Positions 7,244 to 15,042 are shown, counted from the stretch's first letter. The stretch is DNA of 15,254 nt from Planctomycetota bacterium (GCA_021798635.1 JAJZGH010000107.1:1-15254), one strand, 5' to 3'. The notes: generated by a model not told the origin, from the letters alone. Made by a program: numbers and translations.

Positions 7244-7272
7244 ATTATATCCGTTAACCGGATTAAAATCAA
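7244..7272 (-). promoter_or_regulatory. Strong sigma-70 promoter placed for a leaderless mRNA
   Basis: On the minus strand TTGATT (7267-7272) and a perfect TATAAT (7244-7249) are separated by exactly 17 bases. The expected transcription start is about 7 bases after the -10, which is the A of the ATPase start codon at 7237. There is no Shine-Dalgarno before that ATG (the bases are cccagc). This suggests leaderless translation. Confidence 0.55.
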
Positions 7273-7641
7273 CCATTACGTGGTGGAATTTCAGCCACGT
7301 CGATATTATCGGGCCATCCGTTGACGGGGGCGCTTTTTGAAACCGCCGTCGCGGGTGAAATCCGAAAGCTTTCGGCCACACTCCCAACCCCGCCGAACAT
7401 CTACCATTGGCGAAGCCACAGCGGCGCTGAAGTTGATTTGTTGCTGGAGCGTGATGGCAGGTTTTATCCGATGGAGGTCAAATTATCCTCACGGCCATCG
7501 CGGCATGACACAAGGGGAATTGTGTCCTTTCGCGAAAACTATTCTGAATTGAAAATTGCGCCGGGACTGGTCATTGCACCGGTGGAACGCATGGAGCAGT
7601 TATCCGAAAATGATTTTTGCCTGCCATGGGACAGCGTATAG
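7267..7641 (+). pseudogene. C-terminal fragment of another DUF4143 ATPase
   Basis: From the stop at 7264-7266 to the TAG at 7639-7641 the frame gives about 124 residues. It opens with HPLTGALFETAVAGEI, a typical beginning of the DUF4143 C-terminal region, and contains HSGAEVDLLLE and MEVKLSS, the same PD-(D/E)XK-like pattern as in the intact neighbour. The whole ATPase half is missing. It lies divergent to the intact ATPase and is cut close to that gene's promoter. A TTG at 7321 could start translation of 106 residues, but a truncated remnant is the more likely state. It belongs to a different subfamily from the neighbour, so it is not a simple tandem copy. Confidence 0.7.
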
Positions 7642-7759
7642 GTGCCGTCATTATGCCGACGCCCCGGCCCCAAATAGCCGCCATAAAAACCCTATCCCCG
7701 AAAACTCTGAGTCCCCGTTGCACTCACACCGCAGGGCCGGGTGGCCGGAAGATGTGAGA

Positions 7760-7783
7760 ACATATGGGTGGGGACATATGGGT
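7760..7783 (+). repeat. Two exact 10-base direct repeats upstream of the PEP-CTERM gene
   Basis: The string acatatgggt occurs at 7760-7769 and 7774-7783, separated by gggg (period 14). It lies about 145-165 bases before the PEP-CTERM start codon. It could be a regulator binding site. The spacing is not quite one and a half helical turns. Confidence 0.45.
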
Positions 7784-7913
7784 TGTCACGCCCGCAGCGG
7801 GACGTTACACTGGCTATTTCCGTATGATTCGATGCTTTGGCCAACAAGACCGCGCCGGGGTTCTGTTGGCCAGCGCATGTTGCGGCTGGGCGAGCCGGCG
7901 CTACTGGCTGCTT

Positions 7914-7919
7914 AAGGAG
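7914..7919 (+). promoter_or_regulatory. Ribosome-binding site that fixes the PEP-CTERM start
   Basis: The sequence aaggag is 7 bases before the ATG at 7927. It selects this start over an upstream in-frame ATG at 7837, which would put about 30 unrelated residues ahead of the signal peptide. Confidence 0.7.
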
Positions 7920-7926
7920 TCTCACA

Positions 7927-8721
7927 ATGAGAAGGGTATTGTTTTCGTATCCATCATCCATCGGAAAATTGTTTGGAGCCGGCGCCTTGTTGGCGCTGCT
8001 GGTTGGCGTGCCATCGCACGCGAAGGCAGACCAGATGGTATCTCTTTCCTACTCATTTAGCTCACTTACAGAGCCGGTTAATAACGCCTACGTTCTGTTG
8101 GGGCAGGAAGACGCCGGACCAAGCGCAGCGAACTTGGCCTTTGTCAATATCGGGCAGGTTCCCGCCAACACGCCCTATTCAGGAACACTTAATTTGGATT
8201 TCACAACCTTGGGTCTCACCTATGGAGCCGCAACCTCATTCACTCTCTTCGGTACCACGGTTGGCCCCAATGGTCATACCAATCTTGTTACCGCGTTCGC
8301 CAATTGGCTCGATCCTGCAGCAACAGAATCCTCATGGTCCACGATGCTTGGTTACTACCCGCTGAACTATAAGCTGTTTATCAATGCGATGTTTAATGGC
8401 ACCTCGGTTGACCAGGTCGCCGCGGCACCAGCCTATTGGGAGTCGCAAGGCTACCCCCAACTTGTCTTACCGTCAGCCGACATTTTCGACACGCCCGGCA
8501 CAATCTTTCCGAGCGTTGCCTGGGGAACATCGCCCTCGACCCAGGAAATCATCCGATACAGCGATACGGGTGCCGTGGGGCAGGTAATGGGATTCGAGGA
8601 TCCAAGTTTTGGGCCAGCCACGGGAACTCCTGTGCCGGAACCGTCCGTTTTCGCACTATTCGCGGCCGCGTTGCTTTTCGCCATGCCCCGCTGGTGCCAA
8701 CGGGGCGGCAGGCATTCGTAG
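7927..8721 (+). CDS. Secreted PEP-CTERM protein of unknown function
   Basis: This is a 264-residue exported protein. Residues 1-34 form a signal peptide: basic MRR, a hydrophobic run GAGALLALLVGVPS and an AKA-DQ cleavage site. The C-terminus has the exosortase sorting tripartite tail: VPEPS (236-240), a hydrophobic stretch (241-253) and a basic end (PRWCQRGGRHS). Exosortase would cleave near the PEP motif and place the protein at the cell surface, usually together with exopolysaccharide. The middle (40-230) is rich in small, aromatic and beta-prone residues. I recognise no catalytic motif. The exosortase itself is not in the window. A Pro near the end of the hydrophobic segment is slightly unusual. 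The sorting signal is clear; the function of the mature part is unknown. Confidence 0.85.
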   Translation: MRRVLFSYPSSIGKLFGAGALLALLVGVPSHAKADQMVSLSYSFSSLTEPVNNAYVLLGQEDAGPSAANLAFVNIGQVPANTPYSGTLNLDFTTLGLTYGAATSFTLFGTTVGPNGHTNLVTAFANWLDPAATESSWSTMLGYYPLNYKLFINAMFNGTSVDQVAAAPAYWESQGYPQLVLPSADIFDTPGTIFPSVAWGTSPSTQEIIRYSDTGAVGQVMGFEDPSFGPATGTPVPEPSVFALFAAALLFAMPRWCQRGGRHS

Positions 8722-9152
8722 ACCAATTTTTTGTTTCATTGGCGCAATGCACGTATTGCGAAATACTTTCTGTCTCGCGGTATGGGTTACCCTCGCGCAG
8801 CAACCGGAGCGTGGCTTAGCGAGGGCGCGCACCACGTTCCGCAGGTTGCTATTCCGCCCCACCCGTGCGCCGCAACGCTTTGCGGTGCCGGGTGGCGGCT
8901 TCCGAAACCCGGTTTCGTGCCATGAGATTTCATCCGTCGTTCGACACGGTCTCCCGCGTTGTGATGCAGGCACCGGGGGAAAGCTGTCGCTGCGGCGGAG
9001 TGTGGCAATTTTTCCGGGCGGGGCCGAAATGTCGCTAAATTAAGGGCAGATCACACCGGGTGGTTCCGGCGCGGCGGGATGCTGTTATGGCAATCCCCGC
9101 CTCCGGCAACGTCGGCGGCTGTGTGACTTTTACCCGCGCGGCCGTGTTGCCC

Positions 9153-9164
9153 GGAAATATTTCC
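9153..9164. repeat. Perfect 12-base palindrome
   Basis: The sequence ggaaatatttcc is self-complementary over all 12 bases. It lies 12 bases from the GC hairpin at 9176 and about 100 bases beyond the stop of the methyltransferase-glycosyltransferase gene. It might be a protein-binding site or part of a 3' structure. Confidence 0.35.
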
Positions 9165-9175
9165 TCGCCCCTATG

Positions 9176-9198
9176 GCGGAGCGGTTTGCCCGCTCCGC
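9176..9198 (-). terminator. Possible terminator hairpin after the exporter/glycosyltransferase operon
   Basis: Arms gcggagcgg (9176-9184) and ccgctccgc (9190-9198) make a perfect 9-base GC-rich stem with a 5-base loop. It is 63 bases downstream of the minus-strand stop at 9262. No U-tract follows on either strand, so it is not a canonical intrinsic terminator. It may block 3' decay or act with Rho. Confidence 0.4.
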
Positions 9199-9261
9199 GG
9201 CAATACTCAAGACCCAATAGAATTTGAGATTTTCATTAGCTCGCGGGAGAATATGCGCCCC

Positions 9262-12200
9262 CTACCCGCTGGAATCCTTTCGGGCGCGGGAGCGGCACCA
9301 TTTAGCCGCCAGGCGACACTGTGATTCATCAACCAAGGTAAGCCAGAAATGACGCGACTCCATTTGGGTGATAGCCTTGAGTTTATTCGCAGCAATATCC
9401 GTTTGCGTACGCAGCATGGATGATCCGTGAACGCGATATTCCGCAAGGGGTACAGCACCACCCTGTTGACCATACAGTCCGGCCTCTACCATCCGGCACC
9501 ACAGGTCGAAATCCTCCCAACCGGAGCGCGTGCCGTCGTATCCTCCCGCAATCGCCCACGCGTCTTTTGCGACTATCGCCATCGCGTCAATAAAGTTACC
9601 TCCGACAAGCTGAACAGGCGAGAAAGGTCGGTCCCCCATCATGTAGTTCGCGTCTCCAAATTGCCGGATCAACGGATACACAAACGCCAGCCCGGTTTCT
9701 CTTATTGCCGCAAGAAGGTCCTCGCAACACCTCGGCAAAAGTCGATTATCCGCATCCAATGGAAGGATAAATGGAGTTTCCGCAGCATCAAAGCCAACGT
9801 TGCGAGTCAGCCCCAGGCCTTGGTTAGCCTTGTTACGCATAACAACAAGCCGATTGAAGCGGTCCGCGTGCCGCTTGGCCCATTCCATTACAATCTCCAG
9901 CGAACCATCGGTCGAGCAATCGTCCACCACAATAAGATCGAAGAGTTGCAAGGTCTGATTTCGCACCGACTCTAACGCCTCGACGACATATTGGGCGTAG
10001 TTATATAGCGGCATAACAACGGATATCTCGGCGGTGGCGAGGTGGTCCACGACAAGGAACTGTTCCGCTTCCGGAACCGATGGCAAAGATTGTCGGGGCG
10101 CGGCGGCACGGTGCAAATCCAACTCAAAAGAGCGAGCACCTTCAGCACCTTCCTGAACCTGCATAACGACGGATCGCAGGGCCTCTCTGCGTTGCCGCGG
10201 ACCGTACGTCCGTAGCGTCTCGTAGAAAGCGGATCGGGCGGCACGGTGCCGGAGATCCGGATTGTCAGTGAGTTTACGCAACACGGAGTACCATTCGTCG
10301 GGGTTATTTGCGAGGAAGCCATTTTCCGCGTGACAAATTGCCCGGCAGAAAGGTTCCGTGGGGGAAGCGACGGTGCACACGTCAACCAAGGCTGCTTCAA
10401 AATATTTTAGTTCACTTTTACACTCACAATATGGATTCCCCGTCTCCAGGGGCGCAAGGTTAATGTCGAACCGGGCCAGCTCATCGGGAAGATTCTCCAA
10501 GGGCACCACGTTCCGCCACTCGATACGGCCTTGTACCTCAGATAGCTCCGGAAATTCTCCCACATCGAGCAGACGGTGTTCATCCGAGTGACGGAATAAT
10601 ACCAGCAGACAGTTAGGGGTTTCCCGCAAGATCCTGGCCACCGCCGCCGCAGCCTGCTTGAAATCACGTTGGTGCGTGCGGGTTCCTCCGGCATATCCAA
10701 TACGCAATATTCCATCAGCCGCGGCCAATCTCCGCCGGCGCACGGCCAAGCGGGATCTTTCAAGCGTGATTTCATCGAATCCGTTGGGCAGTACAAAGGC
10801 CGGTTTATAGGCCCGACGGATGTGGTAAGCAAGACTTTCCGTGGGTGCCGTACAAAAGTCCGCGGCGGCCATCGCGTCACGCACTGAGGCGTAATGGCGT
10901 TGAACCATCTCCTGTGTGAAGTTTTGGCTGCGGATCCCATCGATAATCTCAGCAGTCGCTAAGTCAGGGTTAAACATCAGGTCATCTACATCGAAGACCA
11001 CCTTTCCGCCGCTACGGTGAACCGCATCGACGGCCGCCGCCAAGGCCGGGGTCCAACTCGCCCGCCAGACAAATAGAACATCCGCGCCGACAATCTCGTT
11101 GAGCTTTGCCGGAAGATCGTCTAAACATAGCTGGTGGGCTTCCATCCCGGCTGCCTGAGCTGCCGCAACATACCGGGCCACCCGGTAAGCGTTTCCAGGC
11201 GTTCGTGGTTCTCCCGACAGATAGGTCACGTGTAGCTTATTAATGGGTCGCGGCGGAACTTTGGCAATTGGCGGCAGTTCCACCACCACGGGGCGACGCA
11301 GCCGGCGACGCCAAGGCCGCGGCATCCCGCCCGTGAATGCTCGCCAGAAAGCCTTTCGTGATTTGCGCCCAAATTCCGTCAACCGCGGAAACCGAGGGGC
11401 GAAGGCCCGCAAGGGTAAGGTAAGCCGCCACGCAAAGCTGGTCTCAACTGTGGTCAGCCGCTGAACAAGCTGTGCCACCTGTTCCCGCGACTGGGCCAAC
11501 TCCTCCGATTGTCGCTTCGTCTCCTGGTCATGGGTATGTTTTTGCCGCGTTCTCGCATCGACGGCTGCGGCCAGTTGCGCACGCAAGTAGTCGGCCTCCT
11601 CAGCGCGTTGCCTGGTGTCCGCGGCGTGCGCGGAACGTAGCCGTTCGATTTCCACGGCGGCTTCTTCCAGTTGGCTACGGAGTTGATTGGACTGAGTCAT
11701 TTGGCGTGCCATGTCTTCGGCATTCAGTTGGGCCAGTCTTGCCAGCGATTCGATCGACCGCGACCGCTCCTTAGTGAGGTCCGCACTGTGCCGGGCCAGC
11801 TCGGTGGTGTTTTCCGTTCTAAGTTGATCAATCGTCGCCTCAGGGTCACCGGTCTCCATGCGGGTATAGGGGAAAACCGCGTGGGTCTTGGCTCCCATAG
11901 CCTTGGCACGGGTGACAGCCTGCAACGGCGGCAGGGTGCTGGATCCCTCCTGAAAAGCGTAAGAAACAGCGTGGAAATCTATCCGTTCTTCGTCCACAGC
12001 TGCTTTGCGATGGACGCGGAATAGCGAAAGCAGATTCACCAGAAAGGTTTCGGGATGCACACGGGCCAGACTCTCGGTCGCCACCAGTGATTCGTCTGGA
12101 AGCCTGGCGGCCGCCGGGCTACCGGCGCGGGCAAACATAAGCACGTTTTGGGCATACCACCAATCCACATCAGGGTGCGTCCAAAAGCGGTTCCGCAACC

Positions 12201-12705
12201 AGTCGAAACAATGAAATCCCCGCGCGCGAAATAGCAACGCCCAAAATTCCGGCCACTGCTCGTTAACGTGGTTCGTGCCGTACTGAAACGGGATTGCGGC
12301 GGAAAATAGAATCACGTCACCGAGTCGCGTCAGATCTTCCACGAAGGGCTCAGCCCGGCTAAACGCAAGATGTTCGGCGACCTCCATGCACATTACCAAG
12401 TCGAACCGGGCGGGGTGCCCGAGAATCTCGCCAACGTTTTGGGCCTCGAGGTCGCCACCCAAAAAGTCATCCGACGGGATCAACAACCTTGAACGATCAA
12501 TATACTGGCCGTCAATTCCCAAAATTTTCGACGCACCCAGTTCCATGGCCGCTCGCAGCCAGCTTCCCTCGCCGCACCCAACATCGATTACGGTATTGGG
12601 GTGCAGCCTCTCGAACACCGGCGGGAGGATCGTGCGAGCAGAGAGCAGGCTTCGACCCGTGCGACTGTCAAAGAACTTCGAATCATAGACATTATGTTCT
12701 TGCAT
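9262..12705 (-). CDS. Giant multidomain enzyme: methyltransferase, coiled coil, GT4-like and GT2 glycosyltransferases
   Basis: This is a 1147-residue protein with no signal peptide or membrane span. The ATG at 12705 follows aggagg with 8 bases spacing. Residues 1-195 are a class I SAM methyltransferase (motif I VIDVGCGEGSW at 39-49, ILGID at 61-65, MEVAEHL at 107-113). Residues about 285-425 are coiled coil, ending in a WRLTLPLR motif and a basic linker (445-471). Residues 490-850 are a GT-B glycosyltransferase of GT4 type (VVFDVDDLMF at 569-578, LPNGFD, APLETGNPYCECKSELKYFEA with the KSELKYFE signature). Residues 893-1125 are a GT-A family 2 domain (VVMPLYNYAQYV, VVDDCSTDG, LPLDADN with D984/D986, GWEDFDLW). 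It likely extends and methylates a surface glycan. It is the last gene of the run starting with the ABC exporter, 90 bases behind it. Confidence 0.93.
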   Translation of the reverse strand: MQEHNVYDSKFFDSRTGRSLLSARTILPPVFERLHPNTVIDVGCGEGSWLRAAMELGASKILGIDGQYIDRSRLLIPSDDFLGGDLEAQNVGEILGHPARFDLVMCMEVAEHLAFSRAEPFVEDLTRLGDVILFSAAIPFQYGTNHVNEQWPEFWALLFRARGFHCFDWLRNRFWTHPDVDWWYAQNVLMFARAGSPAAARLPDESLVATESLARVHPETFLVNLLSLFRVHRKAAVDEERIDFHAVSYAFQEGSSTLPPLQAVTRAKAMGAKTHAVFPYTRMETGDPEATIDQLRTENTTELARHSADLTKERSRSIESLARLAQLNAEDMARQMTQSNQLRSQLEEAAVEIERLRSAHAADTRQRAEEADYLRAQLAAAVDARTRQKHTHDQETKRQSEELAQSREQVAQLVQRLTTVETSFAWRLTLPLRAFAPRFPRLTEFGRKSRKAFWRAFTGGMPRPWRRRLRRPVVVELPPIAKVPPRPINKLHVTYLSGEPRTPGNAYRVARYVAAAQAAGMEAHQLCLDDLPAKLNEIVGADVLFVWRASWTPALAAAVDAVHRSGGKVVFDVDDLMFNPDLATAEIIDGIRSQNFTQEMVQRHYASVRDAMAAADFCTAPTESLAYHIRRAYKPAFVLPNGFDEITLERSRLAVRRRRLAAADGILRIGYAGGTRTHQRDFKQAAAAVARILRETPNCLLVLFRHSDEHRLLDVGEFPELSEVQGRIEWRNVVPLENLPDELARFDINLAPLETGNPYCECKSELKYFEAALVDVCTVASPTEPFCRAICHAENGFLANNPDEWYSVLRKLTDNPDLRHRAARSAFYETLRTYGPRQRREALRSVVMQVQEGAEGARSFELDLHRAAAPRQSLPSVPEAEQFLVVDHLATAEISVVMPLYNYAQYVVEALESVRNQTLQLFDLIVVDDCSTDGSLEIVMEWAKRHADRFNRLVVMRNKANQGLGLTRNVGFDAAETPFILPLDADNRLLPRCCEDLLAAIRETGLAFVYPLIRQFGDANYMMGDRPFSPVQLVGGNFIDAMAIVAKDAWAIAGGYDGTRSGWEDFDLWCRMVEAGLYGQQGGAVPLAEYRVHGSSMLRTQTDIAANKLKAITQMESRHFWLTLVDESQCRLAAKWCRSRARKDSSG

Positions 12706-12713
12706 ATGACATT

Positions 12714-12719
12714 CCTCCT
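12714..12719 (-). promoter_or_regulatory. Strong ribosome-binding site of the methyltransferase-glycosyltransferase gene
   Basis: A perfect AGGAGG on the minus strand lies 8 bases before the ATG at 12705 and settles the start. The 90-base gap to the upstream exporter gene shows no confident promoter, though it is AT-rich with TAATAAT-like strings, so a secondary promoter is possible. Confidence 0.65.
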
Positions 12720-12770
12720 CGCCGGATATTATTATTTCGGCATCGATGAGTAATATACATCAGGACGGAG

Positions 12771-12780
12771 GCCGGCCGGC
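12771..12780. repeat. 10-base GC palindrome between exporter and glycosyltransferase genes
   Basis: The sequence gccggccggc is perfectly self-complementary and lies 15 bases after the exporter stop. Without a U-tract it is not a terminator; it might attenuate transcription between the two genes or protect the exporter message. Confidence 0.25.
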
Positions 12781-12795
12781 AACCGCATTGCCCCC

Positions 12796-14979
12796 TCATG
12801 CTATTTCTTCCCCATTCACACCTGCCGGAAGCATGCCCATGGCAGTAGACGACTCAGCTCCTTCTGTCGGTCCGATCAACTGCGTCTCGTACAGCCTTCG
12901 GTACGGCGGACAATTTGTGAAGAGTTCAGCGTGCGTGCCGCAGCCGACGATTCGGCCGGCGTCCAGACATACCACCAGGTCCGCGGACATCACGGTGCTG
13001 AAGCGATGGGCGATGATAAAGGTGGTGCGATCACGCATGAAATCTTCCAGCGCCAAAGCGATTTTCGCTTCGCTGTCGGAATCCACCTGACTCATTGCTT
13101 CATCAAGTATTAAAATCGCCGGGTCGCGCAGAATAGCCCTGGCCAAGGCAATGCGCTGCCGCTGGCCGCCGGAAAGCCGGGTGCCGCCCTGGCCAACCTG
13201 CGTCTGATAGCCCTGGGGCAAGTCACGGGCGAATTCATCTACATAGCTTCGTTGGGCCGCCTGCATGATTTGCTCGTTGCCGGCTTGCCGCATTCCATAG
13301 GCGATATTGTTGTAGAGCGTATCGGAGAACAAAACTGTTTCCTGGGTCACCAAGCCGATCTGCCGCCGCAGTGAATTTACCGATACCGTTCCCGTATCCA
13401 CCCCATCAATAAGAATTCGCCCTTCCGTGGGAATATACAACCGGGGCAAAAGCGAAAGCAGCGTGGTTTTGCCCGAACCGTTGCTCCCGACCACCGCTAC
13501 AAACTGGCCACGGGGAATCGTCATATTAATATCCTGCAGGACCCATTCATCGTGGCCCGGATATTTGAAGGAAATATTTTCAAACGTTACCGCCTGCTTA
13601 TGACGCGGCAGTCGGGGCAATTTGGGCGATAAATTTGGCTCCCTCGGCAAATCAATAATTTGAAAACACCGCGCGGCCGCCGAATTGGCGATTTGCACCT
13701 GGCTGTTAATATCATTGAGTTTCCGCAGGGGTTCAAAAATGGCAATCAGACAGGCCAGCATCAGGAAAAATTCATCCCGGCCAATCACATGATGAAAGGT
13801 CAACTCCGCGGCCCACATCAGCGGAATGCTCACCAAGATAATGGACATGGTTTCAAACATGGGCCGCGACAGCGCCATGTAATGCTGCAGATGGCGGATA
13901 GCTTTAAACAAATCCCGATTCGCCCTCGCAAAGCGCCGCCGTTCATAACCGGCACCGGAATAGGCCTTGATTACCCGGATAGACTCCAGTGCCTCGCTGC
14001 TGATTCCCACAACCGCCGACCAGCCCTGTAGCTGCATGCCCCCCATGTTCATCATTTTTTTACCATATTTGCGGATCACCACGCCCATGGCCGGCAATAT
14101 CAGCAGCATCGCCACAAACATCTGCCAATCCACCATGACCGCCAGAATCGCCACGCCCAGCGACTTTGTCGGCTCCAGAATCGCCTTCCCCAGCACACTT
14201 CCCAAGCCACCTGCCACAAAGGTCGTATCTACGTTGACTCTGCTGACCAAGTCATGCGTGCCTTGGTTGGCGGTATAAGACAGCGGCAAATCCAAAATAT
14301 GATTAAAAAGTTTACGTCGCAGATCAACAATAATTTTATTAGCCACCACCCCACTGATAAAGGTCTGTAAATAACGGAACGTGCTGCCCACAATGCACAA
14401 ACCGATAAAGACCAAGACCACCCAAAACAGGCTCCAGATTCGGCGCTGCGGCATAAGCTTCACAGCAGACGCCCAGAGCTGGGTACTCCATTTCAGTGGA
14501 GGTAGTGTGGCGGAAAGCGTTCGCGGCACCGAACCATCATTGGCGGTTACGGTTAATTGCGCGGTGCTGCCGGGCTTAGCGTCAGCCAATAGCGACATCA
14601 TTTTGAGCCAGGAATCAGCGCTCTCCAGAACCTGGCCAGTTGGTGAAACAATCCGCACACTACGAATTTGATCACCAATTTGAATACTATGCAAAGGCGT
14701 CTGGGCCTTGGCACCAACGCCAAGAATGCTGATGGCCAGTTTTCCCTTGCGAGCACTGGCGGTTAGTCCCAACGTTTGGATGTGCAGGCGTTGCTGGGCG
14801 ATGGTCTGATCCCGCCAGCCATGGACCCCTTCCGCCCCCATAAAAATTTTCATCACTGGATAAAGCGTTGCGACCCCGGATGCGTAAGACAAGCTCACGC
14901 CGATGGCACACAAAAATGAAAATACGATCTGCCAGCGGTAGGGCCATGCGCCCCGCATCAATCGCCAAAATGGTTTCAT
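12796..14979 (-). CDS. MsbA-type ABC exporter with a PDZ-like extracytoplasmic insertion
   Basis: This is a 727-residue half-transporter with a fused ATPase, of the lipid, glycolipid or peptide exporter family. The ATG at 14979 (MKPFWRLMRG) is chosen because gggaa precedes it and a well-formed promoter lies just upstream; the upstream ATGs at 15090 and 15087 would start inside or before that promoter. Transmembrane helix 1 is about 16-42, helix 2 about 181-205, and helices 3-6 run to about 420. The ATPase has Walker A GSNGSGKTT (498-506), Q-loop Q546, signature LSGGQ (602-606), Walker B ILILDEA (622-628) and the H-loop histidine H658, all intact. MsbA homologues are near 580 residues; the excess is a loop of about 135 residues between helices 1 and 2. 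Residues 75-162 of that loop look PDZ-like. The likely substrate is a lipid-linked glycan from the downstream enzyme. Confidence 0.92.
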   Translation of the reverse strand: MKPFWRLMRGAWPYRWQIVFSFLCAIGVSLSYASGVATLYPVMKIFMGAEGVHGWRDQTIAQQRLHIQTLGLTASARKGKLAISILGVGAKAQTPLHSIQIGDQIRSVRIVSPTGQVLESADSWLKMMSLLADAKPGSTAQLTVTANDGSVPRTLSATLPPLKWSTQLWASAVKLMPQRRIWSLFWVVLVFIGLCIVGSTFRYLQTFISGVVANKIIVDLRRKLFNHILDLPLSYTANQGTHDLVSRVNVDTTFVAGGLGSVLGKAILEPTKSLGVAILAVMVDWQMFVAMLLILPAMGVVIRKYGKKMMNMGGMQLQGWSAVVGISSEALESIRVIKAYSGAGYERRRFARANRDLFKAIRHLQHYMALSRPMFETMSIILVSIPLMWAAELTFHHVIGRDEFFLMLACLIAIFEPLRKLNDINSQVQIANSAAARCFQIIDLPREPNLSPKLPRLPRHKQAVTFENISFKYPGHDEWVLQDINMTIPRGQFVAVVGSNGSGKTTLLSLLPRLYIPTEGRILIDGVDTGTVSVNSLRRQIGLVTQETVLFSDTLYNNIAYGMRQAGNEQIMQAAQRSYVDEFARDLPQGYQTQVGQGGTRLSGGQRQRIALARAILRDPAILILDEAMSQVDSDSEAKIALALEDFMRDRTTFIIAHRFSTVMSADLVVCLDAGRIVGCGTHAELFTNCPPYRRLYETQLIGPTEGAESSTAMGMLPAGVNGEEIA

Positions 14980-15013
14980 TAACGTTTCCCGATTACCATC
15001 CAATAATACAAGA

Positions 15014-15042
15014 ATTATAGCAAAGTTACGTCCCTCTGGTAA
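15014..15042 (-). promoter_or_regulatory. Sigma-70 promoter of the ABC exporter operon
   Basis: On the minus strand TTACCA (15037-15042) and a perfect TATAAT (15014-15019) are separated by 17 bases. Transcription would begin near 15007, giving a leader of about 28 bases before the ATG at 14979. This position argues against the longer start at 15090. Confidence 0.6.

Larger units (their letters stand above)
7642..7926 (+). other. Intergenic region before the PEP-CTERM gene
   Basis: A 285-base stretch with no supported gene; the frames through it are not codon-like. It holds the direct repeat at 7760-7783, a small cccgc-a-gcggg inverted repeat just after it (7791-7801), and a TATGAT hexamer at 7823-7828 without a well-spaced -35. 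No clear sigma-54 -24/-12 element of the kind reported for some PEP-CTERM genes was found. Confidence 0.5.
8722..9261. other. 540-base region without a supported gene
   Basis: This lies between two convergent genes. Several short open frames exist on both strands, but they overlap each other, lack ribosome-binding sites and resemble no family. The stretch holds a T-run at 8727-8732 just after the PEP-CTERM gene, a 12-base palindrome (9153-9164) and a 9-base GC hairpin (9176-9198). A structured RNA cannot be excluded. Confidence 0.5.

Noticed and set aside
7238..7387. 50-codon N-terminal extension of the DUF4143 ATPase
   Set aside because: The extension reads back across the promoter and into the divergent remnant, has no family similarity, and the conserved N-terminus begins at 7237.
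8685..8732. Terminator for the PEP-CTERM gene made of a GC stem (8685-8706) and the T-run at 8727
   Set aside because: The stem lies inside the coding region and ends about 20 bases before the T-run, which is too far for an intrinsic terminator.
8609..9043. Overlapping frames on both strands after the PEP-CTERM gene
   Set aside because: Several 60-144 residue frames overlap each other in this GC-rich stretch, without ribosome-binding sites, low-complexity bias or known motifs.
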